Notes: generated from the letters alone by a model not told the origin. Shown: positions 9,381 through 19,999, counted from the stretch's first letter. The stretch is DNA of 64,000 bases from Selaginella moellendorffii (GCF_000143415.4 NW_003314299.1:1223502-1287501); one strand, 5' to 3'. Numbers and translations: made by a program.

Positions 9381-10406
9381 TTACAGGCTGCAGCCACAAG
9401 GATGCTTGAGCTGCACCACAACCACCGTCTTGTTGTCTTCGACACTCATGGCTTGCATGCTATCACAGAAGAAGGCAAGTTGCATGGCCTGCCCAACACT
9501 AGATTCTTTCTCTACCAGCCAGTCGTGGATGCTGGGACAAATGCTCTCAACGCACTCCCGCGGCACACCATCTGATGCCAGCACCAGAAACTCACAGCCC
9601 CCATCACGGCGGAGATCAATTTCCACAACGTCGGGAAGAGCCACTACCGCCTGCTCATCACGTCCCAAACCAGCGTTGCTCTTCCATCTAAAGTCTCCCA
9701 GAGATCGCGTCACCTGGAGCCCCATGGCGCCAACCTCGCCCCCAACGCTCACGCCATTCAGCTGGATCCACTTGTTCTTCATGACGACCGCACCAGCTCT
9801 AGTCGCACGCTCGGCATCGTCCGGCCGCGACTGGACGTTATGATCGATCGTCACTGGCACCGCCTGGTTGTCCCGCCAGATGATGCAATAGCTATCGCCG
9901 GCGTGAGCGATAACGAGCTTGTCATCGCGGACCAAGACGGCCACTGCGGTCGTCCCGTGAGAGCCAGGCGACGTTCCCGTGATACTGTTCCAGGAGTACA
10001 AAGGCGATGTGTTTTCGCGCTCCAGCCTCTCCAGCTCCTCGGTTCCTGCCTTGGATTGCATCATTTCGTCCATCTTGAGGAAAACCTCGCGGAATCCAGA
10101 AGCAAAGTCGCCCTTTTTGTAGTGTGAACTGGCGACGAGGTGCCTGTGGAGATTCCGCGCGCAGAAGCGCGCCGCAGCGCAGCCGCCGTGGCCGTCAAAG
10201 ACCGCAATGAAGGAGCTCTTGGCGTCCAGGTCGGGGATCACAGTGTAGACATCTTCCATCCTACGCTTGGCACCTTGAGTCGCTGCGGCACCCACCCTGA
10301 TCCTGGAATTCTCCACCACCGCCTTGTGGACTCGATCTGGCTTCCAATTCCTGAACATGCCAAGCGGATCATCATCGCGGGCAAGCCCAGCGCTTGCTCT
10401 CTTCAT
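9381..10406 (-). CDS. PP2C-family protein phosphatase (copy B)
   Basis: Intronless gene for 341 residues, identical in translation to the copy at 1514-2539, including DGHGG, HAGDS, LASDG and the EDN metal site and the unusual residues after LASDG. The leader and telo-box are also duplicated, so both copies are probably transcribed. Complete identity over a kilobase indicates either a very recent duplication or gene conversion. Confidence 0.93.
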   Translation of the reverse strand: MKRASAGLARDDDPLGMFRNWKPDRVHKAVVENSRIRVGAAATQGAKRRMEDVYTVIPDLDAKSSFIAVFDGHGGCAAARFCARNLHRHLVASSHYKKGDFASGFREVFLKMDEMMQSKAGTEELERLERENTSPLYSWNSITGTSPGSHGTTAVAVLVRDDKLVIAHAGDSYCIIWRDNQAVPVTIDHNVQSRPDDAERATRAGAVVMKNKWIQLNGVSVGGEVGAMGLQVTRSLGDFRWKSNAGLGRDEQAVVALPDVVEIDLRRDGGCEFLVLASDGVPRECVESICPSIHDWLVEKESSVGQAMQLAFFCDSMQAMSVEDNKTVVVVQLKHPCGCSL

Positions 10407-10594
10407 GTCCTAAAACCCTAATGTCGGAATTTGGGAAAAGGGAAAGAGAGGGGATCTTGTGGCATATTCTACCCCTCCAACAAATCAGGAGCTAAAGAAA
10501 TAATAAAAGTGATTTGGATAATGTACCGTATAAACAATAGAACCAAGGGAATATACATAGGGCATACTTATATATACCAATGCTTGAAAACATG

Positions 10595-11491
10595 CTAACC
10601 TTGAGAGAATGCACGCCTGCAAGCATTATTGGCGATCGCCAGGTTCCCTCTTCGTGCCTCGCGCATAAACGCTACCTCGAAGTGCCTCCTTGCAAGCTTT
10701 CCTCGGCGATCCTGTCCCCGTAGTGGCAAAACAAGCTCAAGGAGCTCCAAATCCCGTACGACTGCGTCCTCCAGCTCCACTGCCCCGATTCTTCCCCCGG
10801 GGAGGATCTCCTGGGTCACAGGCGTGCACATTCCAAAGTCTACAAGCCAGACCTTGTCGCCTGAGAGGTAGAGCTCGATGTCGCGAAACCTCACCCCGAG
10901 CGTGAATGCCATGTGTGCCATGACGGTTCCCAGCGCCGCAGCTACCTTGCGCCTGTCGAGCTCCGGGAAGACGCGTTCTGCAACCACACAAGAAACAATG
11001 GGCTTCATTAGTAGCGTGGCATTGTGGATTTTAAACGCAGGATCTTCGTCGAGGCTGTAGATCCAGCCGCGGTCCTTGATCTCCTCGGGAGATAGGGCAT
11101 TTTGCCCCTCCAACATCCCGTCTACCAGCGCGGTGAGCTGCTCCTGCTGGATAGCCGGCATCTTCTCCATGACCATGCACGGTTTGTTGTGGAGCTCGCC
11201 CTGACACCTGAAAACCAAAGCGTGAATGTCCTCGTTCATGTGTGCAGTGCGCTCAAGAAGCGCCCTCCCACTGGGTGCAAAGGCAAACACTTTGGGGACA
11301 CGCAAACAGGCCACGTCTGGGTAGTCACGACTTAACCTCTCGATTGCGTCCCTATACAAACCCATGGCGTGCACCTCCGCCTTGAGGTTCGCGTACGAGG
11401 TATTGTCTCCTATCAACCGCTTGATGGCGTACTCCCCACCAAAGATCAATCGCCCATTGTTTCCGCCATCGCGCCCCGCCATCCACGCCAT
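10595..11491 (-). CDS. Divergent kinase-fold protein, DUF3669-like (copy B)
   Basis: Intronless gene for 298 residues, identical in translation to the copy at 2728-3624. It has the same EYAIK lysine, the same altered catalytic loop and the same VDFG motif. It lies upstream of PP2C copy B on the same strand. The function is not known, and the DUF3669 resemblance is tentative. Confidence 0.65.
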   Translation of the reverse strand: MAWMAGRDGGNNGRLIFGGEYAIKRLIGDNTSYANLKAEVHAMGLYRDAIERLSRDYPDVACLRVPKVFAFAPSGRALLERTAHMNEDIHALVFRCQGELHNKPCMVMEKMPAIQQEQLTALVDGMLEGQNALSPEEIKDRGWIYSLDEDPAFKIHNATLLMKPIVSCVVAERVFPELDRRKVAAALGTVMAHMAFTLGVRFRDIELYLSGDKVWLVDFGMCTPVTQEILPGGRIGAVELEDAVVRDLELLELVLPLRGQDRRGKLARRHFEVAFMREARRGNLAIANNACRRAFSQG

Positions 11492-11604
11492 CGCGACGCC
11501 AATCGAGCCGAGCGGAGGTGCCCTAGGGTAGCAAGCCGAGCGCTCAAGAAAAGAAGAAGAGAGCCTAGCAACGTGAGCGAGAGAGAGAGAGAGAGAGAGG
11601 AGGG

Positions 11605-11615
11605 TATATATATAG
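11605..11615 (-). promoter_or_regulatory. TATA box of kinase-fold gene (copy B)
   Basis: Same TATATATATA element and spacing to the start codon as in copy A, so the duplicated gene kept its core promoter. Confidence 0.65.
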
Positions 11616-11634
11616 TAGAGAGATGGTCTCATTG

Positions 11635-11904
11635 TGCCACGTGGCAGGAGTACCGTTGGCCGTTGTTCTTTTGCTTGCCGATGTGGCGGATGCCTGCCAG
11701 GTGGGAAGCTGCGATTCGGTACTAGCGGGAGAAAGAGGAGGGCCTACATTGTGCCACGTGGCAGGAGTACCGTTGGTCGTTTTCTTTTGTGTAGAGCACG
11801 TTTAGGTTAAAGGGAGCTTGCCGATGTGGCAGATACGTTTAGGTTAACAGGGGCTTGCCGATGTGGCAGGTGTTTTGCCAGGTGGGACGCTGCGATTCGC
11901 TATT
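11635..11904. promoter_or_regulatory. G-box and direct-repeat cluster (copy B)
   Basis: Exact counterpart of the cluster at 3768-4037: two TGCCACGTGGCA palindromes and three CTTGCCGATGTGGC repeats upstream of the TATA box. Confidence 0.65.
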
Positions 11905-12307
11905 TGGGGCAGCACACCTTTAGCTTAATTTCTGCCTTTAGACATCACCTAGCCCTAACTGGACTATAAGCGAGACTTCCATTCTTTCTTTCGGGCGTTT
12001 ACTTCTTCACGCTTTTCAACGCCATCCAGCAACTTTTGGGTCGATCTGACAGTTGAAATCCGCAGATATGGCCCGACAAAACGTGTTGCTGTCTGATCAT
12101 ACTGGCTTTGAATTTGTCTTTGTTCTTAATCTTCTTAGCATGATCTAGGGGAGTTTCTGGCCCGTGGAGGAAAAACCCGTAGGCTACAGGCTTTCACGCA
12201 AAATTTAGAGAAAACAAAGCAAGAATCTTACATAATCCGGACTTGCGGACACTCATGTTGATTTGGAAAACGAGCAATGGCACCACGTTGAGCTGTTCTT
12301 CTTCTGT

Positions 12308-12736
12308 GAGTTTCGAGATTGGACGTAGTATTTCAAGCGACTTTCGTAACTTCAGCTCGTTTCGCTATCGCAAACTCTGAAAGGTATATAAATCTAAATA
12401 TATGTCGAAGAAGAGTGCTCTTTACATCTCCGAGAAGTGCATCGTTTATTTGTGGCTCCACATACCAGACATCGCAAACGACTACCCAGGACAACATCAG
12501 CTTCAGCTAAACGAAAAAAAAAACTGAAAGTCAATCGTGATGAAAAGTATAAACTTAGTGTGGACAATTATCTTGTTTTACTTTGCAGACAGTGAAATCC
12601 AGTTCGAATACAATCTGCAAAATCGAGCGCAAGGAAATAAGAACTGCCTGGAGAAACTACGAAATCAAGAACCTGCTTGAACATCACATTGTCCGCCTTG
12701 TTCAGGCAAGTCCCCTCTGCAAAAATGAGCAAAATA
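12308..12736 (-). pseudogene. GPAT9/LPEAT-like acyltransferase, decayed 3' part (copy B)
   Basis: Same decayed exon series as at 4441-4869: the EGTC block, then FELDFTVCK, then the WVVVCDVWYVEPQ block, with the intervening exon missing and a terminal frame break. The defect is shared by both copies and so predates the duplication. Confidence 0.7.
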
Positions 12737-13933
12737 GTGCTTTCCGGATCGCTTCCGTCCCTTCTGAAGCTTGGTTTTACTTTCCAGCTTGCTTTTCGTC
12801 TCAACTCCATTGCTACGCACAGCAATCCCCTGCGGATGATCGATCGCAGCCTTCCACTGCTTTTCTGGAAACTATCACAACTTAAAAGCGGTGTTACGCC
12901 ACAGACTTTCACCTGAAGAAGACGGTTTCTTCCTCGCAGCGTACTAACCACGCTCCACTGCTTCCCCTGCTTCCTGAAAACGAGTACAGTGGGACTTGGG
13001 AAAATAACGAGAGAAAGGAGCTCCGGCAACGAGTTCCGTTACATGCCTTGTGACTGCCAGGCTCTCATAAACAACAGTTGAGCTACCGTGAGACACACAT
13101 ACCTGTGGTTGCTTTCATTATAGTAGCCCGATGCACATCTTTACCAGAGTATCCTGTCCAAAAAAGAAGGACAAGGAGATGAACAAAGTCGCTCAGACTC
13201 TGAGAATGCCAGCGAGAATGCGGCCATCGTTCCCCGTAGCGTTTTCATGCTATCCCGCCTGCAAAGCCGCCCCCATCCTTGAGAACCCCGGACCCGGACA
13301 GCAGCTTCCTGCCCAGCGAAAGAAAATGTTTGACGAATACCTGACGCTCTGCCAGCAGCTGGTCCTGCAAATCCTCCTCCACACGGAGCCGCGCCAGCGT
13401 GCGTGCGCAAGTCGTGAAGAAGTTACTGCACAGACCACAAACTGTCCTGCGCGACTCGCTCGGACCGCTCGACTCCTGTATCCAGGTCAAGCCGTGCTCG
13501 TTAGTAAGCTCGCTACTCGCTTGAGATGTGTATCGCTAACACCGCCCCGTGGACATCGTTGAGGGAATTGAGCTGGGGCAAAACTTCTGGCAGCAGATGA
13601 CACGAGCAGGACATCGTAAGAGAAGCAAGCCGATCATCACCTGAATGCTCTTACCATGTAGGCTGTAGAATCGGAGGTGACGTTCGTGCCAGAGGAGACC
13701 ACATGATCAAACCATCAGAGCAAGTTCCCCCAAACTTCTCCAAATCAAGTCACCTGAAAGGCGCAGCGGCCCGAGTTTGGGATCCGGTAACATGCTACAT
13801 TTGCCAACACCTGGAATCTTCATGATGGAAACGCGATAGCCATCGATTTACTGTGACAGCCAGCCTGGAGCCGAGAAGCATGAATCCCTGGAGGGACAAG
13901 TAGAGGCGGTGCTGCAGCTCCCGGACCGATCGC

Positions 13934-13964
<31 letters not shown>

Positions 13965-14779
13965 CAGCACGATTAGGCATCTGGAGACGAAGATCTCCAG
14001 AGACCAGGGAAGAAGTGGCATATTGTTTTGCAGCCGCCCAAATGCGAACACCAAGCAAGAATGTATGCTCGCTAACCTCGTCATTGATGCTTCTACACGT
14101 CTCAGCTATGGGGCTCTCACGAGCTTGTCATGTGATTACGAAAAGCTTTTGGCGTTGACTTACAAGCAGAAAACACAATCGTTCTCGTCATGCTATAAAT
14201 GTATAATCACCTATTTTATAGAGGATCATATTATTTGCACAAGATAGTACTGCCCTTCAAGTTATCAATTTCAGAACTGAACAAACAAAAGCGATAAGAA
14301 GCAACATTCCAGACTGGCAACAACATCAATGATACTTCAGGGAGAATCAACTCACTCTATCTCATTTTTACCTGTTGAGGTTGCATTTCCTGCAAGATCA
14401 TCATAGGGTTATCACTTTGTTCATTGTGCCCATTGTCTTAGTGGCTCCTTTCATAGCACCAGCAACAGAAAGGTATTGACATACATCGCCTAAACAACAA
14501 CACTGGGCTAGAAAAACTTCCTACAAGTTCAATAGGAAAAAGGGAGCCAAAGAAAAATCTCTGTCACTTGAGCTCGACTGCCCTGGAACTTTTGAATGTG
14601 CCGCCACAATCTGATCAAATGCTGTCCGAAGTTCGTCGTTGCGCTGAAAGTCGATTCCTGAAAAACAAAAAACAATTTTTCTGAGCACTGCCTTCTTTCG
14701 TGGACATGAGATCGCTTCCACGTGTCGTTCGTGTCGACTTTCTTTTAGGCTTTTGACGTAATATGGGTTAGGGCTGGTG
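12737..14779. other. Unassigned DNA between acyltransferase pseudogene and F-box gene (copy B)
   Basis: Counterpart of 4870-6925, with the three short deletions that distinguish copy B. No coding sequence is recognised. It contains the duplicated GCT/CTG run near 13934-13956. The 8-base deletion lies just upstream of the F-box start. Confidence 0.5.
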
Positions 14780-15787
14780 ATGGAGCACGTAGATATCCTT
14801 TTGAAGCTTCCTGGCCCGAGTCTCTTGAGAGCCAGAGCTGTTTGCAAGGCTTGGAAAGAAGTAATTGATTCTCCATGGTTTTCAAACCGCTACAGGGATC
14901 CATCGCCCTACATATTATTGCCATCGCCAAACCAAGAGGGCTTGCCCTTGTGTAACATATGCCACTTGGTTCTGGGTAAGTGGTTCAAGTTGGAATTTCC
15001 ATCTACGTATATCCAGTCGGTCTCTCAGTCCGGGCTGGTGCTGGTCCGGGAAGGCAGAGTTTTTTGGGTGGGGAATCCATTCTTCAATAAGTGGAAACGG
15101 TATAGCTTAGAATTGCCATATGCGAAATTTGATCATGAGCTTGCAACTCTAGCGGATGATGAGCAGGGCTATCGAGTAGTATTTCGGGTGCGTAGGTTTA
15201 TGCAAACAGCAGTCCTCTACTCTTGGAAGTCAGAGTGGCTCGTCACAGAGGAACGTAAGGAGGATATCAAAATGGAGGATTTTGCGGAATTTGTCACATC
15301 CTCTTCCACTGTTTGTGGCAACATCATCCATTCCATTGGGTCCAAAAACAAAGTGGCACTACTAAGTTGTCGTGTAGACAATGGCAAGGTTCTTTCGCTC
15401 TGCTACTTGAAGCTGGGATCTGAAGTACTTGAAGGGCGTTTTAAGCTCTTTGGTTGGGATGGCAAGCTCTACTTGCTGGGAGAAAATGACAGTCACTTAT
15501 TTGGACTCTTTGAAATAAGAGGAGAGAATGTAGTTCTGATAAGCTGGGCGCCAGAAAGCATTTCTACAAAATTTCCCTTCGTAAGGTCGGCAAGCATCTA
15601 CAACAATACTATCTACTGCATTTTTCAAGTGAAGCTAGCAATGCTAGTAACTTACAACCTCAGTAAACATGGTTCGTGGCAGGTGGTATCACTTCCAGAA
15701 CCATTGCCTCCGTGCATTGGAATCTTAAATATTGTGAAGTTTAGTTTAGACTTACCGTTTGGGTTAGACTTGTGTAGTTCCTATTGA
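14780..15787 (+). CDS. F-box protein (copy B)
   Basis: Intronless gene for 335 residues, differing from copy A by three amino acids: FADF to FAEF, SLRY to SLCY and VVPL to VVSL. At least five further silent or flanking changes are present, whereas the phosphatase and kinase-fold proteins of the two copies are identical. The short N-terminal F-box and beta-rich C-terminal region are intact. It is an expected SCF substrate receptor with unknown target. Confidence 0.85.
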   Translation: MEHVDILLKLPGPSLLRARAVCKAWKEVIDSPWFSNRYRDPSPYILLPSPNQEGLPLCNICHLVLGKWFKLEFPSTYIQSVSQSGLVLVREGRVFWVGNPFFNKWKRYSLELPYAKFDHELATLADDEQGYRVVFRVRRFMQTAVLYSWKSEWLVTEERKEDIKMEDFAEFVTSSSTVCGNIIHSIGSKNKVALLSCRVDNGKVLSLCYLKLGSEVLEGRFKLFGWDGKLYLLGENDSHLFGLFEIRGENVVLISWAPESISTKFPFVRSASIYNNTIYCIFQVKLAMLVTYNLSKHGSWQVVSLPEPLPPCIGILNIVKFSLDLPFGLDLCSSY

Positions 15788-16001
15788 TTTTCTTTTTCTC
15801 CTCCACACCTTCTGTCTTGTGAGATATAGTTTAAGGTGAAAGGTTGTTATGAAGGCAAATCATACACATTTCTAAATAATTTTCAGTGACACCGGAAAGT
15901 CACTTCCACCATGACAGCCTAAGAAAGTTTTTTTAACTGCCATTAAAAGGTGCTTGAAAGCTATTGTAGAAGAACCTATTATAGACATCGGATTGAGAAA
16001 T
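15722..16001. repeat. Third, diverged partial copy of the duplication unit
   Basis: The sequence after F-box gene B still aligns to bases 1-320 of the window, but with many substitutions and several deletions. Similarity is lost near 16001. It is clearly older than the A/B pair and probably marks an ancestral flank used by the recombination that made the array. Confidence 0.8.
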
Positions 16002-16339
16002 TTTAGTAAAAATGAACTAAAAGAAGAAATGGAAAAAACTACAAGATCTTATAACCCAAAAGCATAAATATATTCACCATATTTAATTAGCCCAAAATCC
16101 CTAGTTTAAACACAGTGGTTCTACATTAATATTAATAAATGGCATTATAGCCATACATACACACAGGATCAATCACAGGACACACAAAGCATTGGAAAAG
16201 GTCAAAAGTTATCTGGGAGCCGAAATGCAGCACCAGCGCCACACTGTAGACAGAGCTTTTACTTTTAGAAAATCTCAATATACAGAATTTTTAAAGAATC
16301 AGGAAGATGCATGCGGAGCTATGCCCAAATATGAAAACT
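16002..16339. other. AT-rich intergenic DNA
   Basis: Sequence between the end of the duplication remnant and the stop codon of the minus-strand mini-exon gene. It probably includes that gene's 3' untranslated region. No coding segment is seen. Confidence 0.5.
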
Positions 16340-18241
16340 CTACTCTTGCAGGTTTTGAGGGATGAGGCTTTGCAGGAACTCTAGGAACTCTAGGACGTGC
16401 TGAGGCGAATCAAGGCAGCAGAGTTCTCCGTCATCGTTTCTCCGAAACCAGGTGCGTCTGATCACGTCCACTACGTCTTGTATGACAACTGCAACAAAAA
16501 GAGAAAACCAAGCATAACTTATAGCATGCGCTGGGAGATTGATAATCACTCACGTCGCGTGCCTGCATCTGTAGCCTCTGTGTCTGCCAAAGTGAACGAA
16601 TGTGAGGATGGCTACAGAGACTTAACCATAAACGCTACCTTGGGACGCACCAGAGTCTTCCTCGTTGTTTATATCTGCACCTAAGATATAAGCATGCCAC
16701 ATACTGAACGAAAAAGACCGAAACAAACCATTGTTCGCAGTAGCCTCGGCAGGATCGATACTTCCTTGGCGTGCTTGTTCGGACAAAGATGACTCTTCCA
16801 CCCTGTTTATATCTGCAACTAGAACCTAAGTATGTCACGAACTCCACAAAACAAATCGAGACAAACCATTGTTCGCAGTAGTCTCGGTTCTGGACGCACC
16901 AGAGTCTTCCACTGTGTTTACATCTGCAAGTAAGGCATAAGCATGTCACATAATCAACGAGACAAACCATTGCTCGCAGTAGTCTCGGGTGGATCGATAG
17001 TTCTGGACGCACCAGAGTCTTCCACTGTGTTTACATCTGCAAGTAAGACATAAGCATGTCACATAATCAACGAGACAAACCGAAACCGAGACAAACCATT
17101 GCTCGCAGTAGTCTCGGCTGGTTTGATAGTTCTGGACGCATCAGAGTCTTCCACTGTGTTTACATCTGCAAGTAAGACATAAGCATGTCACAAACTCAAC
17201 GAGACAAACCGAAACAGAGACAAACCATTGCTCGCAGTAGTCTCGGCTGGATTGATAGTTCTGGACGCACCAGAGTCTTCCACTGTGTTTACATCTGCAA
17301 GTAAGACATAAGCATGTCACAAACTCAACGAGACAAACCGAAACCGAGACAAACCATTGCTCGCAGTACTCTCGGGTGGATCGATAGTTCTGGACGCATC
17401 AGAATCTTCCACTGTGTTTACATCTGCAAGTAAGACATAAGCATGTCACATACTCAACGAGACAAACCGAAACTAACCATTGCATGGCTTAGACTCGACA
17501 GGAACGATAGTTTCTACAAACAAACAACAAGATGATTCAGAGAAGACGCGATGAACAAAAGCAAAGAGAAAAGAATACAGAAGAGAAATGATATACCTCC
17601 ATCGATGGTAGCTCTTGCAACCTCGCTAGAAGCTGGTGAATCCACGGACTCTGGACAAAAACAACACAACGCGTCAGGGATTCAAATAATCTATTCACGA
17701 AACCACAAACATCACATACCGGCTCCTTGATTTCCTTCCACCGTAAAAAGCATAAGCGAGCAATCGATCATCATACCTCCATCGGAGCTGGAGCTAGGTC
17801 CAGAAGACGACGCATGCGCATCACTTGATCCAGAAGAGGCTAGAGGAGAATCTACACGATGCAAAGGCGTCAGATCGAGACGAGGAATCAGAAGATTCAC
17901 ACGAGAGGACGCATGATCTACACCTCCTGGACGAAAGATTACGAGATATTTCTTGTCATCGCGCGACTTACCAGCGCCATCGCTCTCGTCGGAAGTGTCT
18001 GCGGCAAGAAATTTCCAAAATACGTGAGATACAAGCACAGATCGATGAGAATTTCACTGACCGGTGCGCGTCTGGCACAAATCGACCGAAGTGTTGCAGC
18101 TCCCGCCGCAATCGTTAGCGCTCCCTGCAAGAACACCAGAGATCTTCGAAAATCCAGACAAGGCGAGGCACTACCAATGCAGCGCCAAGCGAAGGAGAAG
18201 AGCAGCACAAGCGCAACCCAGGAAACCCTATAAGACGCCAT
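16340..18241 (-). CDS. Secreted Ser/Thr/Asp/Glu-repeat protein with tandemly amplified mini-exons
   Basis: Fifteen coding exons on the minus strand, joined by GT-AG introns that are mostly 50-70 bases: 18175-18241, 18062-18124, 17972-17998, 17720-17926, 17597-17650, 17478-17513, 17355-17423, 17226-17294, 17097-17165, 16968-17036, 16867-16923, 16729-16812, 16639-16674, 16554-16583 and 16340-16488. Every intron falls in phase 1, the lengths total 1086 bases, and the product is 361 residues. The N-terminus (MASYRVSWVALVLLFSFAW) is a clear signal peptide. Next comes a small Cys segment, DCGGSCNTSVDLC, then a Ser/Asp-rich stretch, then seven repeats of VNTVEDSGASRT plus INPAETTASND, one per exon, then a unique tail with VVDVIRRTWFRRNDDG and LCCLD. 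Exon 4 has an alternative phase-1 donor at 17777. No family is recognised. An extracellular role is inferred from the signal peptide only. Confidence 0.78.
16639..17423 (-). repeat. Tandem array of exon-plus-intron units
   Basis: Seven head-to-tail units with starts of the GGAC core at 16643, 16781, 16892, 17005, 17134, 17263 and 17392. The central units are 129 bases long. Each contains one exon of the minus-strand gene (69 bases in four units; 57, 84 and 36 in the diverged ones) plus one intron. Central units are nearly identical and the edge units are diverged, as expected for unequal crossing-over. All exon lengths are multiples of three. Confidence 0.95.
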
Positions 18242-18272
18242 TCTCTTTGCGACGTTCTTCAGCGGAAGGGTC

Positions 18273-18281
18273 CTTTATATA
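18273..18281 (-). promoter_or_regulatory. TATA box of mini-exon gene
   Basis: TATATAAAG on the minus strand lies only about 32 bases upstream of the start codon. It would leave almost no 5' leader if used with normal spacing. Confidence 0.55.
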
Positions 18282-18532
18282 GCGCTGGGATGAGCGGGAA
18301 AAATCCGAAATCAAAATGATCCAGGAATATGCTAATCGCCGACGTGGCATTTGCGAAACAGGAAGAAGGGATGAGTTAAGCTAGCTTTTCTACCGGAGGA
18401 ACGATCTTACCTCAGATAAATTCTTCGTCTACGCATTCTCGCCAATGCCGGAGCTCGATCCTTCGTGCCCATCGCTTGCTGTTAAACCCTAAAATAACAA
18501 TAGGGGAGAGGAGATTAATTTCGGGCTAGGTC

Positions 18533-19428
18533 ATGGCGCCCGCCAAGCCAGGCGATGCGGCATTCGCGAATGTGGATCATGTGGTGAGCTGCTAAATCTT
18601 GGATCTAGAAATTCGTGGAGCGCTCACTGTGTCTTTGTGGTTTTTTCTCGATTCTGTCCATCCTGGATCAAGAATGCAGAGCTTTTCACTCTCACCTATG
18701 GCGCCATGGTCCGGCAGCTCCTCACGGACTTCGAAGACGTGGAGGAAGTGAACAAGCAGCTCGACACCATGTAAGGCCCGAGCATTTCTCTTTTTTCTTT
18801 TTTTGTTTTCATCCCCTTCTTCGTTTGCTAGCATTGATAAGAATTTCTGTGTGTTTCTTTCTCTCTATCAGGGGATACAACATTGGAATTCGCTTGATCG
18901 ACGACTTTCTCTCCAAAGCCAACGTCACAAGGTGCTCAGAGTTTCGAGAGACCGCAGATGTCATTGCCAAGGTTCCTGGTGTTCACAACTCTCGAAACTT
19001 TGATCGCTGGACTCTAAATTTTTTTTCCTTCGATCTCTTTCGTGGGCAGATTGGATTTAAGATGTTCTTGGGAGTGACTGCCACCGTCTCCAACTGGAAC
19101 GCCGATTTCACCGAGTGCAGCTTGGTTCTCGATGACAATCCCCTCGTGGATTTTGTGGAGCTCCCGGAGACTTGCCAGGGCCTCTACTACTGCAACGTCT
19201 TGTGTGGAGTGATCCGCGGAGCTCTAGAAATGGTAAACAAAAGCTATGCTTTTCCTTTCCAGCCTCGTATTAAGTGTCTTCTTTCTTCGCTTGTTCTCCT
19301 CGCAGGTATCCATGAGAACCGAAGTAAAATGGGCGCGGGACATGCTTCGTGGGGACGATGCGTACGAATTGAGGCTAAAGCTCATCGAGCATGTCGCGGA
19401 AGAGTATCCGTACAAGGATGACGATTAA
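18533..19428 (+). CDS. TRAPPC3: TRAPP complex subunit Bet3/TRAPPC3
   Basis: Five exons (18533-18583, 18673-18770, 18872-18971, 19050-19232, 19306-19428) encode 184 residues. The protein contains the Bet3 hallmarks NAELFTLTYGAMV, VNKQLDTMGYNIG and RLIDDFL, with a central core of FKMFLGVTATVSNW and CNVLCGVIRGALEMV. Bet3 is a core subunit of the TRAPP tethering complexes and Rab-GEF for ER-Golgi and Golgi traffic; the family is normally S-acylated on a central cysteine. Length is normal for the family. The start is the first ATG after a telo-box (AAACCCTAAA near 18484). It is divergently arranged with the mini-exon gene, about 290 bases between start codons. Confidence 0.93.
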
Positions 19429-19646
19429 ACATGCGTTCAATGTGTTTAATGGATCATGTGGTTCGATTTAAACAACTTGAATTAAGAAAAGCAAAGGAAA
19501 AACTATTTAATCAATCTCCGCATGTTATACACAAAATCAACTCTTTCAATAGGAGCGGTGCCATGCAAATATAATCTTCACAATGGAATCTTCTTATATA
19601 TGTAACGTTTACCTTGAGCTAGGGCGAGTTATTAGGGTTCTTGGAA

Positions 19647-19968
19647 ATGGAGGACGAGGAGCGTCAAAACATGGAGCGCTTCAGCACGGAGGGCGATTTC
19701 GTGGATGGTGAGTGGATCGACGGTGAGTTCTACTACCGGAGCCGCCGGAAGAGGCGGGGGCAGACCAAGGAGGAGGCGCTCTACGGCTACCAGTCGTCAG
19801 GGTCGGATTCGGATGGAGGAGGAGGAGGAAGAAGGGGCAGGAAGAAGCGGCGGGGCGGGATAATCGTCGAGGACAAGTCGAGCAAGCCCGTGAATTTCGT
19901 GTCGGCGAGCGTCCAGGACGTGGGCACTGAGAATCAGGCATCGTCGTCCTCTAGGAAAGAGATGGAGG

Positions 19969-19999
<31 letters not shown>

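Larger units (their letters stand above)
7868..15721. repeat. Tandem segmental duplication, copy B
   Basis: Second copy of the 7.87-kb block. The phosphatase and kinase-fold proteins translate identically to copy A. Differences concentrate toward the right end: the indels lie in non-coding DNA, and several substitutions lie in the F-box gene. The unit is directly adjacent to copy A with no spacer. Confidence 0.97.

Noticed and set aside
13131-13562. 143-codon plus-strand frame in copy B
   Set aside because: A 2-base indel breaks it in copy A, there is no domain, and the overlapping frames of the other strand are equally open.
16635-17012. 125-codon minus-strand open frame across the exon array
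   Set aside because: It reads through predicted introns in a frame different from the spliced repeats; the splice model gives a 361-residue frame with consistent phases.
16639-17423. CRISPR-like or satellite interpretation of the 129-base repeats
   Set aside because: Units are full-length homologous with no unique spacers, and each carries a consistent splice-bounded exon of the minus-strand gene.
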